Assembly (NCBI GenBank): GCA_018653085.1
Contig: JABIAY010000035.1
Coordinates: 22,963-86,962, forward strand
DNA from: Nitrospina sp.
GTDB lineage: Bacteria > Nitrospinota > Nitrospinia > Nitrospinales > VA-1
Reading direction: 5' to 3'
Length of the DNA stretch: 64,000 nucleotides
Shown: in pieces, positions 8,463 through 17,526 of the stretch
Layout: every line of letters starts with the position of its first letter
How positions within the stretch are numbered: the stretch's first letter is position 1
Notes under the pieces: generated by a model
The model's input: the letters and a program-made list of their open reading frames with translations, nothing else
What the model was told of the DNA's origin: nothing
The model's database searches: none
Made by a program: the position numbers and the translations under genes

Positions 8463-9714
8463 TTTTAGTTGAGTCAGGAAAACGAACCTTAAAGTCAGAG
8501 GCTGTTCCCTGCCATTTATTGTAGTAAATTAATTTTTCAACCGGCAGGCGCTTGCCCCACCCGGCCGTTTCGAGCATGGGTTTGGAATAAAACGCTTCCG
8601 TATGACCGATACACAAATAGGCCACGGGCTGAATATGATCAGGAATATCCAGGTCCTCCTTTAACTGATCATGTGATAAAATGCTCACCCATCCTACTGC
8701 GATCCCTTCTGCCCGGGCCGCCAGCCAGAGATTTTGCACTGCGCAACAAGTGCTGAACAGGTCCGTTTCGAAAACCGTGCTTCGCCCTAAAACATTGGGA
8801 CCAAACCGTGTGCGGTCGCAGGTCACACAAATATTGACCGCGGCATCCCGAATTCCTTCCAGTTTGAGGGAATTGTAAAGCTTCTGCCGGTCGCCACTGA
8901 ATTTTTGCGCCGCATCCTCATTGGCATTTTTAAAGTTCAATGCGATTTTATTTTTCACTGTGGGGTCAGTGATCACCAGAAAATTCCAGGGTTGCATGTA
9001 CCCGACTGAACCGGCGTGATGGGCCGCATCCAGAATTCGGCCTAATTTTTCGGGGTCAATGGGTTTGTTGGTAAAGTGGCGCATATCACGACGTTTGTAT
9101 ATGGCTTCGTAAAGCCCCTGTTTTTTTCCGGGAGAAAACTCGTGCTCGGATGTTTTGTCTTCCGACTGTTCCGTGTTATTTGTTTTTGAACAAGTTTTTA
9201 TGCTCATGGGAATTCCCGATACCATACTAACCACTTCATCGAACTCTGCCGCGAGTACCTGGTTGGTTTCACCTGCGATATCGCGAAAGGATCTCGCGGA
9301 AGGTTCCATGGGAATAATTCCAGAGCCTAACTCATTGGTGATGACAATAATATCGCTCGCGCAGTTTTTGCATTCACTGATAAATTCATGGACCCGTTGC
9401 AGAATGACTTCCCGTGTCATGTTTTTCATGACCATATTGCTCAACCATAAAGTCATGCAGTCCAGAACGATAGTCCCAGGCTTACCGCCTCTCTCTCTCA
9501 ATACGCTTGTTGGGTCAAGCGGCTCCTCAATGGTGGTCCATTCTTTGCCGCGCTCGTTCTGATGTTTTTCAATTCTTTCCGCCATTTCCTCATCGAGAGG
9601 TTCTGCGGTAGCGAGAAATATTTTTTGGCCCTCAATAGTGCTCGTTAATTGGAGAGCATGACGGCTTTTCCCGCTCCGACTTCCGCCTGTAACTAAAACA
9701 GTTTTTCCGGACAT
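8455..9714 (-). CDS. cobU-bluB: Fusion: adenosylcobinamide kinase/guanylyltransferase (CobU) - 5,6-dimethylbenzimidazole synthase (BluB)
   Basis: Two B12 enzymes in one reading frame. Residues 1 to about 180 are CobU/CobP: P-loop VTGGSRSGKSRHAL, then NELGSGIIPMEPSARSFRD and ending in VSGIPMSIK. CobU activates adenosylcobinamide (phosphate) to the GDP form. After a short acidic linker, about residue 200 to the end is BluB, the flavin- and O2-dependent enzyme that cuts FMNH2 to dimethylbenzimidazole (YEAIYKRRDMRHF, SVGYMQPWNF, ICVTCDRTRFGPNVLG). The ATG at 9714 is chosen because GGTGA lies 4 nt upstream; an earlier in-frame ATG at 9747 inside cobS has no SD. The frame continues through the junction without a stop. 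Confidence 0.94.
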   Translation of the reverse strand: MSGKTVLVTGGSRSGKSRHALQLTSTIEGQKIFLATAEPLDEEMAERIEKHQNERGKEWTTIEEPLDPTSVLRERGGKPGTIVLDCMTLWLSNMVMKNMTREVILQRVHEFISECKNCASDIIVITNELGSGIIPMEPSARSFRDIAGETNQVLAAEFDEVVSMVSGIPMSIKTCSKTNNTEQSEDKTSEHEFSPGKKQGLYEAIYKRRDMRHFTNKPIDPEKLGRILDAAHHAGSVGYMQPWNFLVITDPTVKNKIALNFKNANEDAAQKFSGDRQKLYNSLKLEGIRDAAVNICVTCDRTRFGPNVLGRSTVFETDLFSTCCAVQNLWLAARAEGIAVGWVSILSHDQLKEDLDIPDHIQPVAYLCIGHTEAFYSKPMLETAGWGKRLPVEKLIYYNKWQGTASDFKVRFPDSTKND

Positions 9715-9733
9715 AAAATCACCCAATTCCCCG

Positions 9734-10471
9734 TTAGAGGGCTCCATAAAATAGTGAAGTGCCGCCGATTAATAAAAATAAGGTCTCTATAATTTCTGTG
9801 GTGGCACCAAGAGTGTCCCCTGTGATGCCTCCAATTTTATTTCTAAAATGTAATAGTAAGCCGCTAAGTAATACGGCAAATATCATTAGGCTTGCCAATG
9901 CCATTACCCCGTCTATATACAGCAAGGCGGCGAAGGGCAGGGGACACAATGCTAAAAGATAATATTTCCCCTGCTGGTAAAAAGTTTCTGCCAGAGTTTT
10001 TTCGGACGGAACGTGGTTGACAAAAACCAGAGCAATAACCAGAGCCGTTCGCGCCAGGGCCGGAGCCATGGCAAGCCAGATTAGAGATTCTGCGCGAATT
10101 AGTCCAGCTACCCCCGCCAGTTTCAGGAGCACACAAAAAAGGATTGCCAGCACTCCCATCACGCCAATGCGTGGGTCTTTCATAATCTCCAGCATTTGTT
10201 CCCTGGGCCGGTGCGAGAAAAGTCCGTCTGCTGTATCGGCCAGACCATCCAAATGTAAAGCCCCGGATATAATGACCATGAACAACACATCCCCTACTAT
10301 GCGAATTTCCGGGTAGGGTGCCAGGCTCAGTAGTTGGTCTAGGCCATAAAGCAGGCCTCCGATGAAAAGACCGACCAGAGGAAAATAAAGAACCTGCCTT
10401 CCATCGGTGCTGATCGCCGGAGACGGTACCGGGATAATGGTTAAAAAACCTATTGCGGATAAAAATTTCAA
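9734..10471 (-). CDS. cobS: Adenosylcobinamide-GDP ribazoletransferase (cobalamin synthase)
   Basis: Integral membrane enzyme joining adenosylcobinamide-GDP (from CobU) with alpha-ribazole (phosphate) (from CobT) to give adenosylcobalamin (phosphate). The 245 residues begin with the CobS signature FLSAIGFLTIIPVP. They carry the Asp-rich active-site motif LDGLADTADGLFS near residue 77, followed by MKDPRIGVMG, plus multiple TM helices. It starts 20 bp after cobO. No alpha-ribazole phosphatase (cobC) gene was seen nearby. This is the synthase CobS, not the AAA+ CobS of the aerobic cobaltochelatase. Confidence 0.95.
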   Translation of the reverse strand: MKFLSAIGFLTIIPVPSPAISTDGRQVLYFPLVGLFIGGLLYGLDQLLSLAPYPEIRIVGDVLFMVIISGALHLDGLADTADGLFSHRPREQMLEIMKDPRIGVMGVLAILFCVLLKLAGVAGLIRAESLIWLAMAPALARTALVIALVFVNHVPSEKTLAETFYQQGKYYLLALCPLPFAALLYIDGVMALASLMIFAVLLSGLLLHFRNKIGGITGDTLGATTEIIETLFLLIGGTSLFYGAL

Positions 10472-10491
10472 GTTTAAAGCTCTTCAATAGA

Positions 10492-11046
10492 TTAAAATTC
10501 AATACCCTTTTGTGCGGGAATTCCCTGTTCCTTGAAAGGGTGTTTGATCATCTTCATCTCCGTAACCAGATCGGCTATTTCTATCAATCGGTCAGACGCA
10601 TTTCTTCCTGTGCAGACAACATGAACCTTTTCAGGTTTGTTTTTGAGTAATTCCAGAAACTCGTCCTCAGGAAAGAACTGGTAATGCAAAACGTAGTTGA
10701 TCTCTTCAAATATGACCATTTGATATTTTTCACTCAATAATTTCTCTTTGACGATTTCAAAAGCTTTTCGAGCGGTGGCTTTGTCCTGCTCAATATTTTC
10801 AGTGTCCCAGGTAAAGCCATCTCCCATAGGGATCACCTCTACATAAGGAGCCAGTTTTTCAAAAGCCTTACGTTCCCCTGCCTTCCATTGGCCCTTCATG
10901 AACTGCATGATGAACACATTCATTTTGTTTCCTGCGGCACGCATGGCCAGGCCAAAAGCGGCGGTCGATTTTCCTTTGCCATCGCCTGTATTGACGATGA
11001 TCAATCCTTTACGTTTTTTTGGGTCTGCCCCTGAAGGTTTTCTCAT
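10492..11046 (-). CDS. cobO: Cob(I)yrinic acid a,c-diamide adenosyltransferase
   Basis: CobA/CobO/BtuR-family enzyme that transfers the 5'-deoxyadenosyl group of ATP to the Co(I) of corrinoids in the cytoplasm. P-loop IVNTGDGKGKSTAAFGLAMR lies near the N-terminus, then QFMKGQWKAGERKAF, FEEINYVLHYQF, and VVCTGRNASDRLIEIADLVTEM in the C-terminal half (given here in part). The ATG at 11046 overlaps the cbiA stop (ATGA), the usual coupled arrangement; an in-frame ATG at 11076 would add 10 residues inside cbiA. Length of 184 residues is in the normal range. Confidence 0.94.
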   Translation of the reverse strand: MRKPSGADPKKRKGLIIVNTGDGKGKSTAAFGLAMRAAGNKMNVFIMQFMKGQWKAGERKAFEKLAPYVEVIPMGDGFTWDTENIEQDKATARKAFEIVKEKLLSEKYQMVIFEEINYVLHYQFFPEDEFLELLKNKPEKVHVVCTGRNASDRLIEIADLVTEMKMIKHPFKEQGIPAQKGIEF

Positions 11047-12422
11047 GATGTTGGTCTCGTTAGATAATTCAGCCAATCCTTATTAGATGCCCAGTAGATA
11101 TGTGTGTAAAAGGAGTGGCAGTTTTTTATGCGATACCCGTCCTTTAGAACCACGGGTTTCTTGCTATGACAATCCGTCCACTGCGTTCGTTCCTTATTAA
11201 CTGTGAAAGTGGAATAGTGGAATTCATGGCCAAAGAGTACCGGGTTTTTATTCTTGCTTGAGGTATTGGTCAGTTTTCGGTAACCCAGAGTCAATTTTCT
11301 GGCTTTGATGGATGTAGCGAAGTTGAACAGTCCAGCCATGGAGAATTTTTTTCCTGTCTCGCTGGTGATATGTTTTCCGAGGTACATGAGCCCACCGCAT
11401 TCGCCTAGTATCATTTTCCCGGAGGTTCCTGCCTTTTTGACCTCCTTTAAAAGCGACCGATTTTTGCTCAGGGCTTCAGCGTGTAATTCCGGATAACCGC
11501 CAGGGAAATAATACCCATCCATATTGGCTGGCAAATGGGCATCATGAAGTGGTGAAAAAAAGGAAATATTGAAACCCTGGTGGGACAGAAAATCCAGAGT
11601 GTCCTGATAGATGAACTGAAACGCTTCGTCTTTTGCCACAGCGATATTGTATGAACCCGATTTTTGTTTTGTCCTCCAGCGTTTTGGTTCCTGTTTCGCA
11701 GGAGAAATAGCCCGTGAAGGTTTTTTTAATTTAAAGAGTTTCAAAAAGGGGCTCAGGTCCATATGGGACTCGATATGCTTGGCCCATTTTTGATAGATGT
11801 CATTTTTTTGTTCAAATCCCTGATGCAGTCCAAGATGACGGCTGGGTATGCTTAATTCCGGTGATGTCGGCAGGCAGGCGAGAAGTTTTGCCGGAGTGTG
11901 GTGTTCAATCGCAGTTTTTATGATGTCCGCATGACGGGCACTGTTGACGTTGTTAGCAATGACGCCGATCAGGTTCAGTTTTGGGTCGAGCTTCATATAT
12001 CCCAGGACCAGAGCCGCTGCGGACCGAGCCATGGCTTTGCCATCGATGACCAGTATAACAGGGAGGTTGAGCAGTTTGGCGATCTGGGCTGTAGATCCCT
12101 TTTCAGATTTTGGAGACGCGCCGTCATGCAGGCCCATAACCCCCTCAACGATTGCGAGGTCATTCTTACACATAATATCGTTGAATAAATCCTTGACGTA
12201 TTTTTTACTGCACATGACAGTATCCAGGTTGTAACTTGGCTGGCTGCACGCCCTTTTGTGATGACTGGGGTCGATATAATCTGGCCCCACCTTGAAGGGT
12301 TTGACGGACCATCCCTTATTTTTCAGCAGACGCATGAGCCCCATAGAAACCGAAGATTTCCCGGCAGAACTATGAGTTCCCGCTACGACCAATCCCTGGT
12401 GTTTTTTTAAAGAGTTCGTCAT
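11043..12422 (-). CDS. cbiA: Cobyrinic acid a,c-diamide synthase (CbiA/CobB)
   Basis: ATP- and glutamine-dependent amidase that amidates the a and c side chains of the corrin ring. The 459 residues show an N-terminal dethiobiotin-synthetase-like ATP domain (VAGTHSSAGKSSVSMGLMR, KVGPDYIDPSHH, PSYNLDTVM) and a C-terminal class I glutamine amidotransferase domain with the nucleophile Cys in LGECGGLMYLG near residue 340. The start overlaps the DUF2149 gene stop and the end overlaps cobO. This enzyme acts before CobN in the aerobic pathway and early in the anaerobic one, so its presence suggests more than simple cobinamide salvage. Confidence 0.94.
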   Translation of the reverse strand: MTNSLKKHQGLVVAGTHSSAGKSSVSMGLMRLLKNKGWSVKPFKVGPDYIDPSHHKRACSQPSYNLDTVMCSKKYVKDLFNDIMCKNDLAIVEGVMGLHDGASPKSEKGSTAQIAKLLNLPVILVIDGKAMARSAAALVLGYMKLDPKLNLIGVIANNVNSARHADIIKTAIEHHTPAKLLACLPTSPELSIPSRHLGLHQGFEQKNDIYQKWAKHIESHMDLSPFLKLFKLKKPSRAISPAKQEPKRWRTKQKSGSYNIAVAKDEAFQFIYQDTLDFLSHQGFNISFFSPLHDAHLPANMDGYYFPGGYPELHAEALSKNRSLLKEVKKAGTSGKMILGECGGLMYLGKHITSETGKKFSMAGLFNFATSIKARKLTLGYRKLTNTSSKNKNPVLFGHEFHYSTFTVNKERTQWTDCHSKKPVVLKDGYRIKNCHSFYTHIYWASNKDWLNYLTRPTS

Positions 12423-12733
12423 TAGGGTTTACTTTTTTCAATCAAATAAAGTTTTCCTGTTTTGGGGTCTCTAAAAACATTGCCAAGAGATTCATAACCC
12501 TCTCCCATACCTTCGATGTTCTTCAGGCCAGGTGGCATGTCGGCGAGTTCTTTCCCCCGTTCTATTTTTTTAGCCGTTGTCAGGTGGTCTATCAAGTCCG
12601 GACTCAAGGCCGCCAGTGCCGCGATCAGGCCGCAGGCAAAAACAAGCATGATATCTACAAAATTGGCAAGAGGGCCCAGAGGGTCTTCCTCTTGTTGATC
12701 GAATCGACTGCTTCTCCAGGTCGGTGTTTTCAT
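12422..12733 (-). CDS. DUF2149 family membrane protein
   Basis: A 103-residue protein with one TM segment (NFVDIMLVFACGLIAALAAL, about residues 24-43) preceded by DPLGPLAN and followed by a conserved-looking stretch with MPPGLKNIEGMGEGYESLGNVFRDPKTGKLYLI. This matches my memory of DUF2149, a small family seen beside MotA/TolQ/ExbB-like genes and CobN-like genes (the HmuV position in hmu loci). The layout (one TM with an Asp in it, then a periplasmic tail) suggests it replaces ExbD as channel partner of the adjacent ExbB-like protein. That role is inferred. Its stop overlaps the cbiA start. Confidence 0.82.
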   Translation of the reverse strand: MKTPTWRSSRFDQQEEDPLGPLANFVDIMLVFACGLIAALAALSPDLIDHLTTAKKIERGKELADMPPGLKNIEGMGEGYESLGNVFRDPKTGKLYLIEKSKP

Positions 12734-12738
12734 ATATT

Positions 12739-13176
12739 CTAATTTGCGGAACGTAGAGCTTCATCATACCAGCGGCGGCGCAGGCGGCCGAGAATGAAAC
12801 CGATAATTCCAGCCAGCAGCCCCAGAACTGTCGTGTCGAAAGCTATGGTTACCGAATCTGTTAATATTGAAAGATCGCCTTGACCCAATCCAGCCAATCC
12901 CGGGCCGAGGGGTATTAATGTCCCCATTAAACCGAGCATAGGAGACACCCGGGTGAGGATGTCTGTTCGTTCAATCCTTGTCCTGGCAGTGTTTTCAAAA
13001 ATTTCCCGGTTGTTCTCGTTCAGAGAAATATTTTTAAGCACCCAAAACCGTTCGCCGATGGCGATTCCCATTTCCCATAAGGCCAGCAAAAGCATTACCC
13101 CGAGTCCGATAATAATAGGGTAAAGGAGTGAAGAGACGAAGTTGTGCATCACGGGCACTGCCCAGTTAGTAGTCAT
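12739..13176 (-). CDS. MotA/TolQ/ExbB proton channel family protein
   Basis: Inner-membrane proton channel subunit of the ExbB/TolQ type. The 145-residue form starts at the ATG at 13176, which overlaps the cobN-like stop (TAATG) and has a GGGAG SD 7-8 nt upstream; an in-frame upstream start inside cobN would add 27 unrelated residues. There are three hydrophobic segments: YPIIIGLGVMLLLALWEMGI, then RVSPMLGLMGTLIPLGPGLA and FDTTVLGLLAGIIGFILG, the latter two matching the conserved TolQ/ExbB pore helices (P-LGLLGT and T-LGL-AAIP types). It is shorter than ExbB (about 240). It probably energises TonB or the neighbouring chelatase together with the DUF2149 protein. Confidence 0.88.
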   Translation of the reverse strand: MTTNWAVPVMHNFVSSLLYPIIIGLGVMLLLALWEMGIAIGERFWVLKNISLNENNREIFENTARTRIERTDILTRVSPMLGLMGTLIPLGPGLAGLGQGDLSILTDSVTIAFDTTVLGLLAGIIGFILGRLRRRWYDEALRSAN

Positions 13177-16100
13177 TAATTCTTCTCCCAGGGTTTTTGG
13201 CTTCCACGCCGGACTCCTGCCAGGATGAATCCCGCAATGGCGCTCCATGCCAGCCATTGATGTTTCATCAAACCATTTTGAATTCCTGCCAGTTCCGACA
13301 GGTTTTCCTGTGGATCATTTTCATCGGTTTCATCATATTCAACTTCTGCTATTGCGGTCACCATGGAATCTGGGGCTTCTTCCACAATGCGTGCATTGTC
13401 CAGAATTGTTTCGAGATTTTTCAATTGCTCGGCGGTAAGATGTGATGCGATCCAATCATAAATAGGGTGGCCGGGGTGGGTATGCCCACTCCCTGGTAAA
13501 CCATTTTTGATGATCAGGTCGGCAAAGTTCCGGCTTAAATTTTTCAACGTTTCTTCATCTGCTTGCCAAAATCCTTTTTGCGCGGCAACCAGCATGATCG
13601 CCAGCATATTGGTTTTCACGTGTGCGTTATGCCCTTTTTCCAGGAACTCATCGAGCCCAAGTTCATACCGGTCATCCATATAGACCGATTTTACCTCATC
13701 CCACATCCAGCTCTTTATAATATCCGGGTTGGTGATTTGCCAGCCCCAGAGATACTCGAGAAATTCGCTACCTATGGTTCGTGCTCCGGCATAATCGTGC
13801 TCCATCAGAGGTTTCAGCCAGGCGGGATTGAGAAACTGTCCCCTGAGTTCTGCCATAAGGGCTTTATCCAAAGAGGTGAGGGTGGCGTTTTTCGGGTCGG
13901 CATGGTGTATCACTTTGGCGGAGGGGGCTTTTCCCGTCAGGCTTTCTACAGCAAGGCTCAAGCCGCCAAGGTAATCGAAGGCATCATTGTTATCCATCAG
14001 TCCGTAAAGGTTGCTGGCTCGTCCCAGATAGGTGTTTTTAACTTTTGCCAGATTGGCGGTGAAGCGTTTATTCATCCGTTGGCCGCGATAACCCATTCCA
14101 TAAGCATGTCCCATGCGATTGAGATAAGTCTTGGCAACTTCCATTCTGTCCTGCCAGGCTCCGGACCTTTCGGCAAGTTTGTTGACTCCTGCACCATAGG
14201 AACCTGGAGCCGCGCCAAAAATACGCAGGCTTGCCTCGCGCCCCGCCTGACTGCCAGCTACGCCCTGAGAGAGCAACTCCCGAGTTTCCTGAACCCATTG
14301 CTGGGCCACCCGGTTTTCTACCAGATTCTCTGTGCCCCCTGTGGCAAGGTTTTCCAAAGGTGCGAGCGCCGAAGCAAGTGGCATAACCAGCTCAGGGAAT
14401 TTTTCCCGGATCGTTGTGCTCGCTCCATCCAATGCCAGAAGAACGGATTTATCCAGCCATTCCAACTGGGCTCCATAAAGATCGCGAAATAATCCTGATG
14501 TTACGAAGACCACATCACGTCGCTTGCGGGCATTTTCCAAAGGAACCCGGCGTACGCCAGTTATTATACCTCGCCCGTTCCATACAGGCTCCAGGCCGAG
14601 CATATCGAATCCGAAAGCGATCATGGCACCTTCATCACGCACAGCGTCCGAGGCCCAGAGTATGACCGCTTCCTTTTCATCTTTTTCTGCTGGAGTCTCT
14701 TTGCGTGCTTTGGCGGCAAGTTCCTTGCCAAGGTTGTACCCAAGCCGGGTCGGGAGAAGGCTTCCATCGAGAGCATGAAAGTTTCTCCCAGTGGGCAGAG
14801 CCTCAGGAGTGCGGATAGGGTCATTGCCTTTGCCGGGTTCAACATATCCGCCAGCCAGTGCGTTGAAAAAACTTCGGCGTTCCTCGGCAGGTGAAGACGA
14901 CAGGTCTGCCAATGCCTTTTTTCGTTTCTGGGTGTCCTTCTCATCGCCGAGCATGGATTTGAGCATCGTGTCGATGGCTTTTTGTTTCCAGTCGAGACCA
15001 AATATATGCAGGCCAAGGGGCATATAGTTTTCCTGCAATTGAGTGAGATAATGTCCTGTCTCGTGAACCAACAGCTCATCGTCCACTTCCTCAAAACGAA
15101 TGCCTCGGACTTTCAATTCGGCGGCCATGCTTGCAGTCAATTCATCCTTCATATTAAGAGTGTCGATTCGTTCCCGAATTGCTGAAATGGCGCGCACACG
15201 TGCCGGGGAACCGGGATCAGGGTCTGCGGCTTCAAAACTTTCTACCAATTGTCTCAACCCCAAAAGATCATCATAGAGTTCGGTGGTGCTCAAGGGAGGT
15301 GTCAGGTGATCGATCATGACCGCCAATCCGCGTCGTTTTGCCTGAATGCCTTCACCCACACCATCGACAATATACGGATAGATTCCTGGGGTCTCCCCGG
15401 CGATATGCCAGGAGTAGTCCAAAGAACCGACGCCTGTACTATGGCGAGGTAAAAATTCGTAGGTGGAATGCCTGCCAACATGAATGATTGCGTCTGCCTT
15501 AAAAACGTGGCGTAACCAGAAATAAAATGCCAGATACTGGTGAGTGGGTGGAAAGGTTGTGTTGGCATGCAAAAGTTCTTCATTGAGTTCCCAGCCTCTT
15601 GGCGGTTGGGGGCCCATGAAAATATTTTCAAAACGAATGCCCGGGATGAGAATTTGTTCGTCATGAACCATGACTTTTCCCGGTGCGTCGCCCCAGCCGC
15701 GGATTGCCTCGATATTTGTTGCGCGAATGGCCTGGCTCAACGCTTCGGCTTTTCCCCAGTCCCCGTCACCTTTTAAAAGCTTGTGATACTCCTCTTCCAG
15801 TTGGTCCAGTAATGAACGTGCCCTGTCCCGGGCTGGATGACTGGTCCCCTCCAGAACAAACCTCACATCTCCCATGATTTTTTGTATGAGTCGCTCGGTA
15901 AGGAATTTTTCGCCGGTTTGCAATGCGGTTCGCAGATTTTCATGCAGGAAACCCAGTGGACCTTGTTCCAGTTCTGCACGTAACGTGGTGGGAAGTTGAC
16001 CCAACCATTGCCGGTATTTATCCGGGGTGACGGTGATTCCCGATTCGGCCATTTCTTTTAACGCGTCTGCCTGCTCAGGAAGATTGATACCTCTTTCCTG

Positions 16101-17525
16101 AATGAGGTCCAAAAGGGCTGTCGGGTCTTTCGGCAGGGAGCCGGTTGAATAACCTTCGGCATTCATCAGGTTAAGAATGTTCCAAAGGCTTGCGGGAACA
16201 TCAAGGTTGTCGGCACCGATATTATGCCTTCCCGGAGGATGGTTGTAGTAAATGACGGCAACCTTTTTGTCGGAATTATTTTTTGATCGCAGATTGTGCC
16301 ATCCCGTTACCCGCCGGATCATGCGCTCTACCTGTTCGGGATGGGGCTCGGTGATGCTGAGACGCAAGCCTGTTTTTTCGTGCATCCAGGCTTTTGCGGC
16401 TGTGGCTAAAACCAATGATTGGGAAACGCCCTGAATTTCCGGCATGGCAACACGGTAATGCACCGAATTCCACGGAAGCCCATCTTCCGATAGACGCCAT
16501 TGCTCTCGTGACCGATCTGTTAGTCGGATGCCTTTCAATACGGGAACATTTAACTGCTTTAAAACCTCTGTTGTTTCCTCGCGCCCCCCTCCACCACCGA
16601 TGACAAAATCCTGTAGCGAAATAATTCCCGCCAGGGGAGCCTGTTTCGCAAAACCCAGTAAAGACTTCAGGCCCTGAGTACTACTTTTCCCCCACGCGGA
16701 AAGAATGGCAACGCAATCCATTCCCTCACTTTTTGCTGAGGAACATAAAAGATTTAGCAGGTCGATATTCCCTTTCCTGTCACCTGTGTCATGATCGACA
16801 AGTGCAACCCAGGGTCGCCCGGATTTTAAGGCGATTTTGTTTTTGCTGACAAAAGTACGGTTCTGGTAGAACCGGATCTTGTCCTGCGGTTTCATGGCAC
16901 CCGGTTGAATGTCCGCGCCTGTGGTTTGAAGGAGCAGGGCGATCAGGTTTGCCAGGTTTTCCGGTCCGCGGGCATGCCAGTAGCCTTTGAGCTCAAGCCA
17001 GAGTTTTTGTTTTGGGAATTCATCAATTAGTTTTCCAATCCATTCGTGTGGATTTTCATTCTCACGGGCAGACCTGCCAATGCGCTTCATTTTTTTTCTG
17101 TCAAAATCCTGGAAAAGCAGATGCTGGTGATCCTGCGAGCGTTTAATGAGCGCGAGTGTTGAACTGAGGGCCAGAAAAGTGCGTGAATCTTTTACCTTGT
17201 CCATGAGCATTTGCAGGCGAACGGCTGTGTCGCCGAATACACCAACCGCCAGAACCGCATCGGCGGTACTCCATAGAGCAAGGATTTGAGCATCGGTCAT
17301 GAGTGCTAACTGAGAGGTCGAGCGAAACTCCAGTTTATGATCCGCATGACGCTCAAGGAAATAGTCGGCCCCAGCCGCGAGTGCGGTGGAGGACCGGTCC
17401 GAGACAACGGCAAAAAGAACCTTCGCCGACACTTGCTCGGCGGTGCAAGTCAGGAGGATGAGACTCATGCAGAAAAACCGCATCCTCCTGACAATGCTAG
17501 TCTTTATGTGGTGCCGTATATCCAT
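13176..17525 (-). CDS. CobN/ChlH-family chelatase with signal peptide and C-terminal membrane anchor (HmuS-like)
   Basis: A 1449-residue homologue of the large cobaltochelatase/Mg-chelatase subunit. Family motifs are YYNHPPGRHNIGADNLDVPAS (shown to 20: near residue 425), MGPQPPRGW near 633, HVGRHSTYEFLPRHSTG near 682, and LGLEPVWNGRGIITGVRRVP near 975. Unlike cytoplasmic CobN it begins with a basic-hydrophobic signal peptide (MRFFCMSLILLTCTAEQVSA). It ends with one TM helix (WLAWSAIAGFILAGV) followed by basic RRGSQKPWEKN, so the body should be periplasmic with a cytoplasmic tail. The ATG at 17525 lies 1 nt after the receptor stop. The usual AAA+ partners CobS/CobT (or ChlI/D) are absent. Bacteroidota HmuS is the closest arrangement I know; corrinoid metal insertion or removal is inferred. 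Confidence 0.9.
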   Translation of the reverse strand: MDIRHHIKTSIVRRMRFFCMSLILLTCTAEQVSAKVLFAVVSDRSSTALAAGADYFLERHADHKLEFRSTSQLALMTDAQILALWSTADAVLAVGVFGDTAVRLQMLMDKVKDSRTFLALSSTLALIKRSQDHQHLLFQDFDRKKMKRIGRSARENENPHEWIGKLIDEFPKQKLWLELKGYWHARGPENLANLIALLLQTTGADIQPGAMKPQDKIRFYQNRTFVSKNKIALKSGRPWVALVDHDTGDRKGNIDLLNLLCSSAKSEGMDCVAILSAWGKSSTQGLKSLLGFAKQAPLAGIISLQDFVIGGGGGREETTEVLKQLNVPVLKGIRLTDRSREQWRLSEDGLPWNSVHYRVAMPEIQGVSQSLVLATAAKAWMHEKTGLRLSITEPHPEQVERMIRRVTGWHNLRSKNNSDKKVAVIYYNHPPGRHNIGADNLDVPASLWNILNLMNAEGYSTGSLPKDPTALLDLIQERGINLPEQADALKEMAESGITVTPDKYRQWLGQLPTTLRAELEQGPLGFLHENLRTALQTGEKFLTERLIQKIMGDVRFVLEGTSHPARDRARSLLDQLEEEYHKLLKGDGDWGKAEALSQAIRATNIEAIRGWGDAPGKVMVHDEQILIPGIRFENIFMGPQPPRGWELNEELLHANTTFPPTHQYLAFYFWLRHVFKADAIIHVGRHSTYEFLPRHSTGVGSLDYSWHIAGETPGIYPYIVDGVGEGIQAKRRGLAVMIDHLTPPLSTTELYDDLLGLRQLVESFEAADPDPGSPARVRAISAIRERIDTLNMKDELTASMAAELKVRGIRFEEVDDELLVHETGHYLTQLQENYMPLGLHIFGLDWKQKAIDTMLKSMLGDEKDTQKRKKALADLSSSPAEERRSFFNALAGGYVEPGKGNDPIRTPEALPTGRNFHALDGSLLPTRLGYNLGKELAAKARKETPAEKDEKEAVILWASDAVRDEGAMIAFGFDMLGLEPVWNGRGIITGVRRVPLENARKRRDVVFVTSGLFRDLYGAQLEWLDKSVLLALDGASTTIREKFPELVMPLASALAPLENLATGGTENLVENRVAQQWVQETRELLSQGVAGSQAGREASLRIFGAAPGSYGAGVNKLAERSGAWQDRMEVAKTYLNRMGHAYGMGYRGQRMNKRFTANLAKVKNTYLGRASNLYGLMDNNDAFDYLGGLSLAVESLTGKAPSAKVIHHADPKNATLTSLDKALMAELRGQFLNPAWLKPLMEHDYAGARTIGSEFLEYLWGWQITNPDIIKSWMWDEVKSVYMDDRYELGLDEFLEKGHNAHVKTNMLAIMLVAAQKGFWQADEETLKNLSRNFADLIIKNGLPGSGHTHPGHPIYDWIASHLTAEQLKNLETILDNARIVEEAPDSMVTAIAEVEYDETDENDPQENLSELAGIQNGLMKHQWLAWSAIAGFILAGVRRGSQKPWEKN

Positions 17526-17526
17526 A

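Noticed and set aside
8455..9747. Reading the cobU-bluB join as a frameshift or two genes
   Set aside because: No in-frame stop or overlapping restart is present between the two halves, and the linker reads cleanly, so a real fusion is favoured.
13563..14492. Long plus-strand open frame (309 residues) antisense to the CobN-like gene
   Set aside because: It lies wholly opposite a well-supported coding region, has no recognisable domain and no SD, and is explained as a shadow of the minus-strand gene.
13176..17525. Calling the CobN-like gene the cobaltochelatase of the aerobic B12 pathway
   Set aside because: Signal peptide, membrane anchor and absence of CobS/CobT partners argue against it; kept as a hypothesis only.
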